The notes: generated from the letters alone by a model not told the origin. Numbered from the stretch's first letter, positions 36,390-46,445 are shown. The stretch is DNA of 64,000 bases from Acidihalobacter aeolianus (GCF_001753165.1 NZ_CP017448.1:576462-640461); one strand, 5' to 3'. Program-made: numbers and translations.

Positions 36390-37709
36390 ATGATGACGGA
36401 GGGAGAGACCGGTGCGCGCGTGTGGTCGGCGGCGTTTGTGGGGATGCTCGGCCTGTGTTTGGCTCTCTGTGTCTTGAGCACGGTTGCCGCTGCTCCCGCT
36501 TCCGCTCCGCTGATCGGCGCCATCCGCTTTGAGGGCAATCACGTAACGCGTGCCTCGGTGCTGCGTCAGCAGTTGCTGATCCGCGTCGGCGAGCCATTGG
36601 TGCCGTCCCGCGTGGCTGCCTCGCGTCAGGCGATCATGAATCTAGGTCTGTTCGTGCGGGTGAATGACCGCGTCGAGCCGCTGTCGAACGGGCGTGTCGC
36701 AGTGATCTTCGCGGTCAAGGAGAAAACCTACACCTGGGCGCTGCCCCGGCTTGGTCGTAACGCCGACGGCGACATCAGCTATGGCGGGCAGCTCGAATTC
36801 GACAACCTTTTCGGGCTCGACCAGCGTCTGAAGCTGATCGTCGAGCAGAAACAGATTGCCGGTGGTGGCACGGCCGATCAGCAAAGCATCGAGTATTCGA
36901 CGCCGCGATTGCCGGGTACCGCCTACGGTTTTTCGACCAATCTGACGCATACGCAGCAGTTGGAGCAGATCGAGGCGGCGAACGGCAGCGTTGGTGAATA
37001 TCGCAATCAGAACCTCGGCTTGAATGCGGCGCTTACCCGCTGGTTGTATCGCGAAGGACCGAACACCGGTTGGAGCGGCAGCGTGGGGCTCGGCGTGAGC
37101 CAGAGCAACTACCAGTATGTATCCGGAGCGCCTGATCTGGCCTCCTCGGGAAGGGAGGTCGCGATTTCCGTCGGCGCGGACTACACGCGAGTGGCTCTCG
37201 GTCGGTATGGCTATCGTAATGGCGTGGAGTATGGCATCAGTGCGAGTGTCGGCGGACCGCTGATCGGCAGCGATTACAACCAGGCTGCAACCGGGGGTTA
37301 TTACCGTGGTTACCAGCGTCTTGGTGGGGATCAGAATCTCAATTACCAGCTGCGTTTCGGTCTCAGCAGCCGGTCTCGGCTGCTCGGGCCGGCCTATACC
37401 CTGGGTGGGGCTGGCACACTGCGTGGGTATGTGCGCGATTCGCTGGAGGGCAACGCCTACATGCTGGCGAATGTGGAGTATCTGCATCCACTGTTCGGCC
37501 AGCCGCTACTGCGCGGGGTATTGTTCACGGACGTCGGCAATGCCTGGTTTCGCGGCGACGACTCGCCGTGGCGACTCGAACCCGCCGCAGGGCTGGGCCT
37601 GCGCTGGCACATCACGTGGCTGGTCAACGTCAACCTGCGGGTGGATGTGGCCTATGCCTTCGGGCAGCACCGATATCAGGCCTACGTGGGTTCCAACTCG
37701 ATGTTCTGA
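36390..37709 (+). CDS. Small Omp85-superfamily outer-membrane protein (one POTRA domain)
   Basis: This 439-aa protein has a signal sequence (AAFVGMLGLCLALCVLSTVAAA), one POTRA-type domain at about residues 40-115 (IGAIRFEGNHVTRASVLRQQ) and a surface-antigen barrel. The barrel has the LRGY motif (GAGTLRGYVRDSLEG) and a terminal beta-strand ending NSMF. BamA has five POTRA domains, so this is a minimal relative, perhaps for assembly or export of a specific protein or lipid. ATG 36390 or 36393 could be used. It is monocistronic. Confidence 0.85.
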   Translation: MMTEGETGARVWSAAFVGMLGLCLALCVLSTVAAAPASAPLIGAIRFEGNHVTRASVLRQQLLIRVGEPLVPSRVAASRQAIMNLGLFVRVNDRVEPLSNGRVAVIFAVKEKTYTWALPRLGRNADGDISYGGQLEFDNLFGLDQRLKLIVEQKQIAGGGTADQQSIEYSTPRLPGTAYGFSTNLTHTQQLEQIEAANGSVGEYRNQNLGLNAALTRWLYREGPNTGWSGSVGLGVSQSNYQYVSGAPDLASSGREVAISVGADYTRVALGRYGYRNGVEYGISASVGGPLIGSDYNQAATGGYYRGYQRLGGDQNLNYQLRFGLSSRSRLLGPAYTLGGAGTLRGYVRDSLEGNAYMLANVEYLHPLFGQPLLRGVLFTDVGNAWFRGDDSPWRLEPAAGLGLRWHITWLVNVNLRVDVAYAFGQHRYQAYVGSNSMF

Positions 37710-37711
37710 GT

Positions 37712-38692
37712 TCAGCCGCCGGTCATCGACATGAAGCGGACGACCTTGCCGGGGCGCTCGCGGAATTCGTGTTTTTCCGGTTTCAGGTCGACGGCGTCAC
37801 GCAGGGCCTGTTCGAGGCCGGCGTCGTCGATACCCCCGCGCAGCAGCGGGCGTAGTTCCAGTTTGTCTTCCTGGCCCAGGCACAGATACAGCGTGCCTTC
37901 CGCCGACAGGCGCACGCGGTTGCAGGTCTCGCAGAAGTGCTGCGAGATCGGGGTGATGAAACCGATGCGCAGGTCGGTGCCGGCGACCTGGACGTAGCGC
38001 GCGGGGCCGCCCCCGGGCATCACGCCGGGGATCAGCTCGAAACGTTGCGAGAGGCGTGCCTTGACGGTCTGCAGGTCGAGGTACTGGCTGCTCGCTTCGC
38101 GTCCGGTTTCGCCCATCGGCATGGTTTCGATGAAGCGCAGGGTGAAGTCGTGATCGATGCAGAACTGCACCATGTCCTCGACCTCGTCGTCGTTGACGCC
38201 GCGCATCACGACCATGTTGATCTTGATCGGACCGAAGCCGGCGGCCTTGGCCGCTAACAACCCCTCGATCACCTTGTCGAGCTTGCCGCCGGTGATGGTC
38301 TTGAAACGTTCGGGCCGCAGGGTATCCAGGCTTACGTTGATGCGCGACACCCCGGCCGCGCGCAGCGTAGTGGCGTGTTTCGAGAGTCGCGTCGCATTGG
38401 TTGACAGCGACAGGTCTTCGATGCCCGGCAGGCTGGCAAGTTGTCTGGCAAGCTCGGGCAGGTTCCTGCGCACCAGGGGTTCGCCGCCCGTCAGCCGTAC
38501 GCGGCGCACGCCGAGCCGCGCGAAGGCGGCGATCACACGTTCGATTTCGGCGAAGGTCAACCATTCCTCGGGTTCGCTGAAGTCCTTGAAACCCCGTGGC
38601 ATGCAGTAGCTGCAGCGCAGGTCGCATCGATCTGTGACCGACAGGCGGACATATTCGATACGGCGGTTGAAGCGATCAGTCAGAGTGTGCAT
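37712..38692 (-). CDS. moaA: GTP 3',8-cyclase (molybdenum cofactor biosynthesis)
   Basis: This 326-aa radical SAM enzyme catalyses the first step of molybdopterin synthesis from GTP. The N-terminal cluster motif is CDLRCSYCMP, and the C-terminal second cluster is in FCETCNRVRLSAEG and LYLC. The C-terminus ends GG (SMTGG), as required in MoaA. It is convergent with the Omp85 gene and lies upstream of and divergent from soeABC, whose large subunit needs the cofactor. Confidence 0.96.
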   Translation of the reverse strand: MHTLTDRFNRRIEYVRLSVTDRCDLRCSYCMPRGFKDFSEPEEWLTFAEIERVIAAFARLGVRRVRLTGGEPLVRRNLPELARQLASLPGIEDLSLSTNATRLSKHATTLRAAGVSRINVSLDTLRPERFKTITGGKLDKVIEGLLAAKAAGFGPIKINMVVMRGVNDDEVEDMVQFCIDHDFTLRFIETMPMGETGREASSQYLDLQTVKARLSQRFELIPGVMPGGGPARYVQVAGTDLRIGFITPISQHFCETCNRVRLSAEGTLYLCLGQEDKLELRPLLRGGIDDAGLEQALRDAVDLKPEKHEFRERPGKVVRFMSMTGG

Positions 38693-38891
38693 GCGTAAAG
38701 TATACGCGCGGCCCCAGTAGCAAAACACTCGGTACGGCTGAGGGTTATCAACGTGCCGATAATGACAATAAGTATTTTTTTTTGTTCCATTAATTTTATG
38801 GATTAGAAAATAAAAAAGACTAGTTTGAGTCTCGCGGCGCGGGCCTTCAGACTGCGGGGTCTACATCAGATACAGTAGCCAGAGGTTCTGC

Positions 38892-41792
38892 ATGAGCGCG
38901 ATTCCGGAATTCGAAAACCACGCGAAACAGGAAATCAAATATACCACCTGTTACATGTGTGCCTGCCGCTGTGGAATCAAGGTCACCGTGGAGGACAACC
39001 AGGTCCGTTTCATCCAGGGTAACCGCAACCACCCCATCAACAAGGGCGTGCTTTGCGCAAAAGGCAATGCCGGCATCATGAAGCAGAATTCGCCGGGCAA
39101 GTTGCGCTCGCCCTTGCTGCGCAAGCAGGGAGCCGAGCGCGGCAGCGGCGAGTTCGAGGAAATCTCGATGGAGCGCGCGCTCGACATCCTGACCGAGCGC
39201 CTCAAGAAAATCCGCGAGACCGACCCCAAGAAACTGGCCTATTTCACCGGCCGCGACCAGATGCAGGCGTTGACCGGCCTGTGGGCGACCCAGTTCGGCA
39301 CCATCAACTGGGCGGCGCACGGCGGTTTCTGCTCCGTGAACATGGCCGCTGGCGGCCTCTACACCATGGGGCATGCCTTCTGGGAATTCGGTGACCCCGA
39401 CTGGGATCGCACGAAATATTTCATGATGTGGGGCGTGGCCGAGGATCATGCCTCCAACCCGATCAAGATCGGCATCGAGAAGCTCAAGCGTCGCGGCGCC
39501 AAGTTCGTCGGCGTCAATCCGGTACGTACCGGTTACCAGGCCGTCGCCGACGAATGGGTCCCGATCCGTCCCGGCACCGACGCGATGTTCGCCCTGTCCA
39601 TGGCGCATGTGCTGCTCAAGCACGAGCAGTTCGACTGGGATTTCCTGATCCGCTACACCAACAGCCCCTGGCTGGTGGTGAACACCCCCGGCGAGAAGGG
39701 CGACGGCCTGTTTGCGCGCGACGCCGACGGCAAGCCGCTGGCCTGGGACATGGCCGGCGACTCTTTCGTGGACGCGACGCGTGCGGACATCCAGCCGGCC
39801 CTGTTTTGGGAAGGCCAGGGTCCCGACGGCCGTCCGGTGAAGAGCGCGATGATGTTGCTGGCCGAGAAGTACCTCGACGAGCAGTACGCCCCGGAAAACG
39901 CGGAAAAGGTGACCGGCATACCCGCCGAGACCATCGAGCGGCTGGCGCTGGAAATGGCGCATGTCGCCTTCAAGGAAACCATCGAGGTCGACGTCGAGTG
40001 GACCGACTGGGCCGGGCGCAAGCACGACAAGTTCGTCGGTCGGCCGGTGTCGATGCACGCGATGCGCGGCATCTCGGCGCACTCCAACGGTTTCCAGGCC
40101 TGCCGTGCGATCCATCTGGTGCAGGCGCTGCTGGGTGCGATCGACTGCCCCGGCGGGCATGTTGCCAAGCCGCCGTATCCCAAGCACGTGCCGCCGTCGA
40201 TCAAGCCGGCCAAGGAGATGGCGCCGAATACGCCGCTCAAGAGCCCGCCGCTGGGTTTCCCCAAGGCGCCGGAGGATCTGGTCATCGATGCCGACGGCAA
40301 TCCGCTACGCATCGACAAGGCCTTCTCCTGGGATGCGCCGATTTCCAATCACGGCTTGATGCATATGGTCATCACCAATGCGGTGAAGGGCGATCCCTAC
40401 CCGATCGACACGCTGATGTTTTTCATGGCGAACATGGCGTGGAATTCCAGCATGAATACCAAGGAGATGCAGGATCTGCTGCGCACACGCGGCGAGGATG
40501 GTGAATACAAAATCCCCTTCCTGGTCGTGTCCGATGCCTTCCACTCGGAGATGGTCAACTTCGCCGATCTGGTGATTCCGGATACCACCTACCTCGAGCG
40601 CTATGACACCATTTCGATGCTCGATCGTCCGATTTCTGAGGCGGATCTTGCTGCGGACTCCATCCGTCAGCCGGTGATCGAGCCCAAGCGCGACGTGATG
40701 GCCTGGCAGGAAGTGCAGGTGGAACTGGCCTCGCGCCTCAAGTTCCCGGCCTTCACCAACGCCGACGGTTCGCGCAAATTCAAGGACTACAAGGACTTCA
40801 TCGTCAACTACGAGAAGGAGCCGGGGATCGGCTTCCTCTCCGGCTGGCGTCTGGACGAGAACGGCAACGAGGTGCATCTGCGCGGCAAGCCCAATCCCAA
40901 GCAGTGGGACCGCTACATCGAGAACCAGTCGTTCTTCGCCTACCACCTGCCGGAAAACACGCGCTACTACCGCTTCGCCAACAAGGATTACCTCGAACTG
41001 GCCAAGCATGCCGGCTGGGTGGGCTCGACCGATCCCATCATCATCGAGTTGTACTCCGAGACGCTGCAGAAATTCCGTCTCGCCGGCCAGGGTCTGTACG
41101 ACGGCCCGCAGCCAAGCAAGCCGGAGCACAAGGAACGTCTGGTCAAGTACTTCTCGCCGCTGCCGGAGCATTACAAGCCGCTGGAGCAATGCCGCATCAA
41201 CGAGGACGAATATCCGTTCCACGCGGTCAACCAGCGTCCCATGTTCATGTACCACTCGTGGGATTCGCAGAACGCCTGGCTGCGTCAGATCGTGGCCCAG
41301 AACTACCTGTTCATGAACCGCCAGCAGGCGACCGAGATGGGCATCGAGGACAAGTCCTGGGTGTGGGTCGAGTCGCATAACGGCAAGATTCGCGTCCAGG
41401 TCAAGCTCATGGAGGGCGTCGAGCGCAACACGGTGTGGACCTGGAACGCGATCGGCAAGCAGTCCGGTGCCTGGGGTCTCAAGCCAGATGCCAACGAGGC
41501 CACCAAGGGCTTCCTGATGAACCACCTGATTCGCGAACTGCTCCCGAGCAAGGGCGATGCGGTCGACAACATCACCAATTCCGACCCGGTCACCGGTCAG
41601 GCGGCATGGTACGACCTGCGCGTGAAAATCACCCCGGCTGCGCCGGGCGAGGTGGGCACCTGGCCGACCTTCGACACCATCAAGCGGCTGCCCAACGTGG
41701 CGGAATCGCCCGACGTCCTTCGCTACCACACGCACGAGCCGGTGCGCATGCAGCGCGACCTCGGCGACGTCCTGACCCGCGGCCAGAAATAA
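38892..41792 (+). CDS. soeA: Cytoplasmic sulfite dehydrogenase, molybdopterin subunit
   Basis: This 966-aa protein of the DMSO reductase family has an N-terminal 4Fe-4S motif with cysteines at 20, 23, 27 and 55 and no Tat signal, so it works in the cytoplasm. The size, lack of signal and neighbours match SoeABC of purple sulfur bacteria such as Allochromatium vinosum. That enzyme oxidises sulfite to sulfate and passes electrons to the quinone pool. The operon order A-B-C is intact. Related polysulfide/thiosulfate or arsenate reductases are less likely. The 200 bp upstream include an AT-rich tract (38760-38820) that may aid the promoter. Confidence 0.85.
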   Translation: MSAIPEFENHAKQEIKYTTCYMCACRCGIKVTVEDNQVRFIQGNRNHPINKGVLCAKGNAGIMKQNSPGKLRSPLLRKQGAERGSGEFEEISMERALDILTERLKKIRETDPKKLAYFTGRDQMQALTGLWATQFGTINWAAHGGFCSVNMAAGGLYTMGHAFWEFGDPDWDRTKYFMMWGVAEDHASNPIKIGIEKLKRRGAKFVGVNPVRTGYQAVADEWVPIRPGTDAMFALSMAHVLLKHEQFDWDFLIRYTNSPWLVVNTPGEKGDGLFARDADGKPLAWDMAGDSFVDATRADIQPALFWEGQGPDGRPVKSAMMLLAEKYLDEQYAPENAEKVTGIPAETIERLALEMAHVAFKETIEVDVEWTDWAGRKHDKFVGRPVSMHAMRGISAHSNGFQACRAIHLVQALLGAIDCPGGHVAKPPYPKHVPPSIKPAKEMAPNTPLKSPPLGFPKAPEDLVIDADGNPLRIDKAFSWDAPISNHGLMHMVITNAVKGDPYPIDTLMFFMANMAWNSSMNTKEMQDLLRTRGEDGEYKIPFLVVSDAFHSEMVNFADLVIPDTTYLERYDTISMLDRPISEADLAADSIRQPVIEPKRDVMAWQEVQVELASRLKFPAFTNADGSRKFKDYKDFIVNYEKEPGIGFLSGWRLDENGNEVHLRGKPNPKQWDRYIENQSFFAYHLPENTRYYRFANKDYLELAKHAGWVGSTDPIIIELYSETLQKFRLAGQGLYDGPQPSKPEHKERLVKYFSPLPEHYKPLEQCRINEDEYPFHAVNQRPMFMYHSWDSQNAWLRQIVAQNYLFMNRQQATEMGIEDKSWVWVESHNGKIRVQVKLMEGVERNTVWTWNAIGKQSGAWGLKPDANEATKGFLMNHLIRELLPSKGDAVDNITNSDPVTGQAAWYDLRVKITPAAPGEVGTWPTFDTIKRLPNVAESPDVLRYHTHEPVRMQRDLGDVLTRGQK

Positions 41793-41816
41793 CGGAACCA
41801 AAGGAGCATATAGATC

Positions 41817-42512
41817 ATGCGACTCGGCCTCGTCATCGATCTGGACACCTGCGTCGGCTGCCATGCCTGCGCGGTGGCCTGCAAGCAGTGGAACACCTCG
41901 GGCACCACCGGCCCGCTGACCGACTACCGGCCCTACGGCGCCGATCCGAGCGGCGTGTGGTTCAACCGCATCCGCCATTACGAGGTGGGCGACTACCCAA
42001 ACAGCAAGACCATCAACTTCCCGATGTCCTGCATGCACTGCGAGGACGCGGACTGCGTCACCGTCTGTCCCACCGGCGCGTCGTACAAGCGCAAGGAAGA
42101 CGGCGTCGTCCTGGTCGATCAGACCAAATGCATGGGCTGCAACTACTGCTCCTGGGCCTGCCCCTACGGCGCCCGCGAGCTGGACCGCGAATCGGGCACG
42201 ATGAAGAAGTGCACGCTGTGCATCGACCGGATTTACGACGAGACCCTGGCCGAGATCGACCGCCAGCCGTCCTGCGTCATCACCTGCCCGGCGCACGCTC
42301 GCTTCTTCGGCGATTTCGACGATCCGGATTCCGAGGTCAGCCGTCTGGTGCGCGAGCGCGACGGCATGCAGCTGATGCCGGAACTCGGCTACAACCCGAC
42401 CAACCGCTACCTGCCGCCGCGCATCAACACGCCGATTCCCACCGAGGACGTGCGCCGCGACAGCCTCGTCGGCAAGGTCAAGGAATGGGTCAACAAGGCG
42501 GTGGCGCGCTGA
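41817..42512 (+). CDS. soeB: Sulfite dehydrogenase iron-sulfur subunit
   Basis: This 231-aa DmsB/NrfC-like protein carries four 4Fe-4S cluster motifs: CVGCHACAVAC, CMHCEDADCVTVCP, CMGCNYCSWACP and CTLCIDR with CVITCP. It relays electrons from SoeA to the membrane subunit. AAGGAG precedes the ATG, 24 bases after soeA. It has no signal peptide, consistent with a cytoplasmic enzyme. Confidence 0.92.
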   Translation: MRLGLVIDLDTCVGCHACAVACKQWNTSGTTGPLTDYRPYGADPSGVWFNRIRHYEVGDYPNSKTINFPMSCMHCEDADCVTVCPTGASYKRKEDGVVLVDQTKCMGCNYCSWACPYGARELDRESGTMKKCTLCIDRIYDETLAEIDRQPSCVITCPAHARFFGDFDDPDSEVSRLVRERDGMQLMPELGYNPTNRYLPPRINTPIPTEDVRRDSLVGKVKEWVNKAVAR

Positions 42513-42551
42513 TCCGCGCCGCTCCCTGCATCTGAGTTTGAGGTAAGTCAC

Positions 42552-43496
42552 ATGCATCCGGCATTGTCTGTTATTTTCTTCACCGTCGTTTCCGGCGCAG
42601 GCTTTGGCTTGTACTCGCTGACCGCGATCCTGCAGCTGTTTCGCCTTGGCCCGGCGATGGACCGTTCAGAGCTGCTCAGCGCGCTGATCACGGCCTTCGT
42701 GCTCATCATCGCAGGACTGATCTCGTCCACGGGACACTTGGCCAATCCGAAGAACGCATGGCGTTCCGTCATGCGCGTGAAGACGTCCTGGCTGTCGCGC
42801 GAGGCGGTGCTCGCCATGGTCTTCTTCCCCTTCGGCCTGTTATACCTGCTGAGTGTCTATCTCTACGGTCCCCATGTCCCCGCCTTCTTCGGTCTGATGG
42901 GCGTGATCGGTATTGTGCTGGGTTTCATGACCGTATTCGCCACGGGCATGATCTACGCCTGCCTCAAGACCATGCGCCAGTGGAACACGCCGCTGGTTCC
43001 GGCCAACTATTTGCTGATGGGCCTGACCCTGGGTGCGCTGTTCCATCTGGCGATCGAGGCCTATTTCGGAGCCGACCTGCAGTTCATCACCGGTGTTGCG
43101 GGCACTGCCCTGGTGATGACCGGCGTCATGAAGGGGATCTACTACTACTGGATCGGCAAGACCAGCGGGCCGACGATCAACACCGCGACCACCTTCACAC
43201 GCGCCTCAGTGCGTCTGCTCGACGTCGGGCATACCGCCGGTACCTTCCTTACCGAAGAGTTCGGCTATCACGTTCCCGTCGGGACGCTGCGTGTGCTCAA
43301 GGTCGTGGTCTTCGGGTTGGGCTTCGTTCTGCCGCTGATCCTGATCTCGGTTGCCGCCACGGCGCAGACGGGCGCGTTCGCTCTGGCGATCTTCGCGGTA
43401 CTGTCCTCGCTCGTCGGCAAGGGCGTCGAGCGTTGGCTATTCTTCGCCGAGGCGCGCCACGTGGTCAATCTCTACCACGGCGCGCAACATACCTGA
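42552..43496 (+). CDS. soeC: Sulfite dehydrogenase membrane anchor (DmsC-like)
   Basis: This 314-aa protein has eight hydrophobic segments and a DmsC-like pattern (SVIFFTVVSGAGFGLYS, STGHLANPKNAWRS, SWLSREAV). DmsC-type anchors pass electrons between the iron-sulfur subunit and quinones. GAGGTAAG precedes ATG 42552. It ends the soe operon, 25 bases before a strong hairpin. Confidence 0.9.
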   Translation: MHPALSVIFFTVVSGAGFGLYSLTAILQLFRLGPAMDRSELLSALITAFVLIIAGLISSTGHLANPKNAWRSVMRVKTSWLSREAVLAMVFFPFGLLYLLSVYLYGPHVPAFFGLMGVIGIVLGFMTVFATGMIYACLKTMRQWNTPLVPANYLLMGLTLGALFHLAIEAYFGADLQFITGVAGTALVMTGVMKGIYYYWIGKTSGPTINTATTFTRASVRLLDVGHTAGTFLTEEFGYHVPVGTLRVLKVVVFGLGFVLPLILISVAATAQTGAFALAIFAVLSSLVGKGVERWLFFAEARHVVNLYHGAQHT

Positions 43497-43520
43497 TCGG
43501 CACGCCCGCATCGGGAACCA

Positions 43521-43551
43521 GCGAAACGCCCGCGCAATGCGGGCGTTTCGC
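43521..43551. terminator. Bidirectional terminator after soeC
   Basis: A perfect 13-bp stem GCGAAACGCCCGC/GCGGGCGTTTCGC has a 5-base loop. It separates soeC from the convergent membrane protein gene. There is no T run. Confidence 0.7.
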
Positions 43552-43560
43552 GTTCTGGCG

Positions 43561-44415
43561 TCAGCGCTGGCGTCGTCGCCAGAAGGCGATCTGCTCGATC
43601 AGCGAACCCACGCCGATGAACATGACCACGGTCATCACGAGCAAGAAGGCAAGACCGAGATGCGCGAGATTGTGTATCCGGATGCCGGTGGCGACGCTCA
43701 GCGAAGCCCAGTGCGGCGCCAGCAGGCCGAACAGTCCGCCAAGGACGAATACGATGCCGCCCCAGTGCAGCGTGCGGCCGGCGGTAACCAAAGCAATACG
43801 ACGGATGATGTCGTCGGGCATTCCGATGCGTTGGGCTAGCAAGCCGATCAGCGCTCCGGATAAGGCCTGGACTATGGTCGTGCCGAGTCCGAATAGCGCG
43901 CCTGGCAGCCAGCCCAGTCCGGCAGAGGGCATGGCTGGCGCAAGTACCGTATAGATGATCAGCGCGAAGGCACCGATGCCCCAGCCGGCGATAAACCCAT
44001 GTGCCAGCGGCATCCACGGGCGCGGCGCGCGCAGGTCGGGTGGCGCGCTGGCGCTGGGAGGCGGCCTCCAGAAGTGGAATCCGCGACCGCCGCGAATGTA
44101 GCGCCCTCCGATCCACATGGCGGCACCGACCACGATGTAGACGTAGAAATTCAGTCGCGCCGAAGCCGAAAACCAGCGGTCGAGGGCGAGATAGGCCAAT
44201 TCGCTGGCCAGTGCGCGCTGTACCGTGAACGCCAGGGAAAAGGTCAGCCCGGCCACCAGGCCGCGGCGGGTCGAATAACTGCCGATGGCGTAGCTGTAAG
44301 TGATCGGCCAGGTATGCTCGTCGGGCGTGATCCCATGGACCATGCCTAGCAGGAAGGCGGTGGCAAGGGCGGTGCCCAGGCCAATACCAGGGGTGGGTGC
44401 CCAGAGGTCGATCAT
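43561..44415 (-). CDS. Polytopic membrane protein, possibly NicO/TauE-like transporter
   Basis: This 284-aa protein has about seven hydrophobic helices. The first carries GMVHGITPDEHTWPITYSYA, recalling the metal-binding HxxxxDH helix of NicO/NiCoT transporters, though the motif is altered. A basic loop with PPPSASAPPDLRAPRP lies in the middle. I do not recognise a specific family. It converges on soeC, so a link to sulfur oxidation is possible but unsupported. ATG 44415 is the best start; an upstream start would overlap rhlB more. Confidence 0.5.
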   Translation of the reverse strand: MIDLWAPTPGIGLGTALATAFLLGMVHGITPDEHTWPITYSYAIGSYSTRRGLVAGLTFSLAFTVQRALASELAYLALDRWFSASARLNFYVYIVVGAAMWIGGRYIRGGRGFHFWRPPPSASAPPDLRAPRPWMPLAHGFIAGWGIGAFALIIYTVLAPAMPSAGLGWLPGALFGLGTTIVQALSGALIGLLAQRIGMPDDIIRRIALVTAGRTLHWGGIVFVLGGLFGLLAPHWASLSVATGIRIHNLAHLGLAFLLVMTVVMFIGVGSLIEQIAFWRRRQR

Positions 44416-44440
44416 GCTGGCGCTTGTGCGTGCCTCTTGC

Positions 44441-45748
44441 TCAGCCGGGATTGGGGGTCGGTTTGCGCCGTCGGCGGCGGTGTGCTCCTTCACCGCTCTT
44501 GTTGCTGCGCCCGGCCTTGGTGGGGCCGCCGCGGGAAGAACGGCGTTTGCGCTCGTGACGCAGCTGGCTGCGTGGCTCCTGCAGCAAGGACGGCTCGACG
44601 ACCTGGGACTGGATCTTCATGCCGATGTAGGCCTCGATCTCAGGCAGGTAAAAGGCGGTGTCCTCGCAGGCAAAGCTGATCGCGTCGCCCTCGGCGCCTG
44701 CGCGCGCGGTACGCCCGATCCGGTGGACGTAGTCCTCGGGCGACTGGGGCAGGTCGTAGTTGAATACATGAGTCACGTCGGGGATGTGGAGTCCACGTGC
44801 GGCCACATCGGTGGCGACCATCACAGAGACCTCGCCCTGAGTGAAGGCGCGCAACAGGCTCTGCCGCTTTTTCTGCGGAACGTCGCCGGAAAGCAGCGCT
44901 GTGGGGTAGCCGTTGTCCTCGAGATAGGCGGTGATTTCCTCGGCGGCACGCTTGGTGTTGGTGAACACGATGCTCCGTTCGGGTTTCTCCCGCGTCAACA
45001 GGCCGAGTAGCAGGGGGATCTTCTCGTGGTTGGAGGGGTAGTAGACTTCCTGTCGCACCCGCTCGGCGGTGATCTGCTCTGGTTCGATACGCACGGTCTG
45101 CGGATTGTTCATGTGCTCGTAGGCCAGCTCCATCACGCGATAGGAGAGCGTGGCCGAGAACAGCATGGACAGGCGCTTTTCAGGTGGAGGCATGCGCCGC
45201 AGCAGGAAACGGATGTCCTTGATGAAACCGAGGTCGAACATGCGGTCGGCCTCGTCGAGCACCATGACCTGCAGCGCGCGCAGATCGAACACGTGCTGCT
45301 TGAAATAGTCGATGATACGCCCGGGCGTGCCGATGAGAATATCGACCCCATCCTCAAGGCTGCGGCGTTGCTTGTCGTAATCGACGCCGCCGTAGACCAG
45401 GGCGAGCCGCAGGCCGGCATGTCGACCCAATGCCTCGGCATCCTTGTGGATTTGGATCGCGAGCTCGCGCGTCGGGGCCAGCACGAGTGCGCGTGGCTGA
45501 TTGGGCTTGCGCGAATCGGCGGCCGGATGGGTGAGCAGGTGGTTGAAGGTGGCGATCAGGAAGGCTGCCGTCTTGCCGGTGCCGGTCTGCGCCTGGCCAG
45601 CCGCGTCGTCTCCGGCCAGTGCGATGGGCATGATGGCCGCTTGAATGGGCGTCATCTTGGAGAAACCGCAGTCCGCGATACCTCGGCGTATCTCGGCGGC
45701 AAGCGCCAGGCTGTCGAAGTTATGCTCGGATAAGTGGGTGTCGGTCAT
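44441..45748 (-). CDS. rhlB: DEAD-box ATP-dependent RNA helicase (RhlB type)
   Basis: This 435-aa helicase has the Q motif region FSKMTPIQ, Walker [18 protein letters not shown], and the C-terminal [10 protein letters not shown]. The tail is basic ([20 protein letters not shown]), as in RhlB, which assists the RNA degradosome. It lies upstream of and divergent from trxA and rho, the arrangement seen in E. coli. I took ATG 45748 ([14 protein letters not shown]), as in other RhlB proteins. Confidence 0.92.
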   Translation of the reverse strand: MTDTHLSEHNFDSLALAAEIRRGIADCGFSKMTPIQAAIMPIALAGDDAAGQAQTGTGKTAAFLIATFNHLLTHPAADSRKPNQPRALVLAPTRELAIQIHKDAEALGRHAGLRLALVYGGVDYDKQRRSLEDGVDILIGTPGRIIDYFKQHVFDLRALQVMVLDEADRMFDLGFIKDIRFLLRRMPPPEKRLSMLFSATLSYRVMELAYEHMNNPQTVRIEPEQITAERVRQEVYYPSNHEKIPLLLGLLTREKPERSIVFTNTKRAAEEITAYLEDNGYPTALLSGDVPQKKRQSLLRAFTQGEVSVMVATDVAARGLHIPDVTHVFNYDLPQSPEDYVHRIGRTARAGAEGDAISFACEDTAFYLPEIEAYIGMKIQSQVVEPSLLQEPRSQLRHERKRRSSRGGPTKAGRSNKSGEGAHRRRRRKPTPNPG

Positions 45749-45896
45749 AGTGCTGTCGGCTGCGGGCTTGAAATGGGTCCGGTACTCGGCCCACAATCCC
45801 GCTCACATGGGATCGTGGCCGGTGCGTCGGGCTCCGGAGCCAGCACCTTATCCGTAAGCTGCGGTCTTGCCAAGTTATCCATTTCGGAGGTCAATT

Positions 45897-46223
45897 GTGA
45901 GCGACAAGATACTTCACGTGTCTGACAGCGATTTCGAGTCGGAGGTTCTCAAGTCGGACCAGCCTGTGCTGGTGGATTACTGGGCGGAGTGGTGCGGACC
46001 CTGCAAGATGATCGCGCCGGTGCTCGACGAGATCGCGAGCGAGTACGAGGGGCGCCTCAAGATCGCCAAGCTCAACATCGATGAGAATCCCGCAACACCG
46101 CCGAAATACGGTATCCGCGGCATCCCCACGCTGATGCTGTTCAAATCGGGCAGTGTCGAGGCGACCAAGGTTGGCGCTGTCTCGAAATCCCAGTTGACTG
46201 CCTTTCTGGATCAGAATATCTGA
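45897..46223 (+). CDS. trxA: Thioredoxin 1
   Basis: This 108-aa protein has the WCGPCK active site at about residue 32, a DYWAEW strand and the cis-Pro segment [11 protein letters not shown], the standard length for TrxA. GTG 45897 follows CGGAGG by six bases. It sits between rhlB and rho, as in many gammaproteobacteria. Confidence 0.97.
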   Translation: MSDKILHVSDSDFESEVLKSDQPVLVDYWAEWCGPCKMIAPVLDEIASEYEGRLKIAKLNIDENPATPPKYGIRGIPTLMLFKSGSVEATKVGAVSKSQLTAFLDQNI

Positions 46224-46445
46224 TGTTTACGGGTGCGGCGTCCATGACCCCCCACTCGTGGTCTGGACGCCGGGCGTGTGGCGTGTTAGATTTCTCTGCA
46301 CGGGCGCGCAATATTCCCTCATAAAGCCGTCCGCGGCGATCTCCCCGATTCGAATAAACGTCGCACGTCAGCGCGGTGACCCAAGGTCACCCGCGTCGCT
46401 ACGAGAATTCAGCTCTTATTTTCTTTCTATTCCTTCCGAGTAACG
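46224..46445. other. Leader region upstream of rho
   Basis: These 222 bases between trxA and rho hold no gene. rho leaders in related bacteria carry Rho-dependent autoregulation sites, so this may have the same role. I see no clear hairpin terminator. Confidence 0.35.

Noticed and set aside
40305-42557. 750-codon open frame on the minus strand opposite soeA and soeB
   Set aside because: It mirrors the strong codon bias of the soe genes, and its translation (His/Val/Gly-rich, no domain) is typical of antisense shadow frames in G+C-rich DNA.
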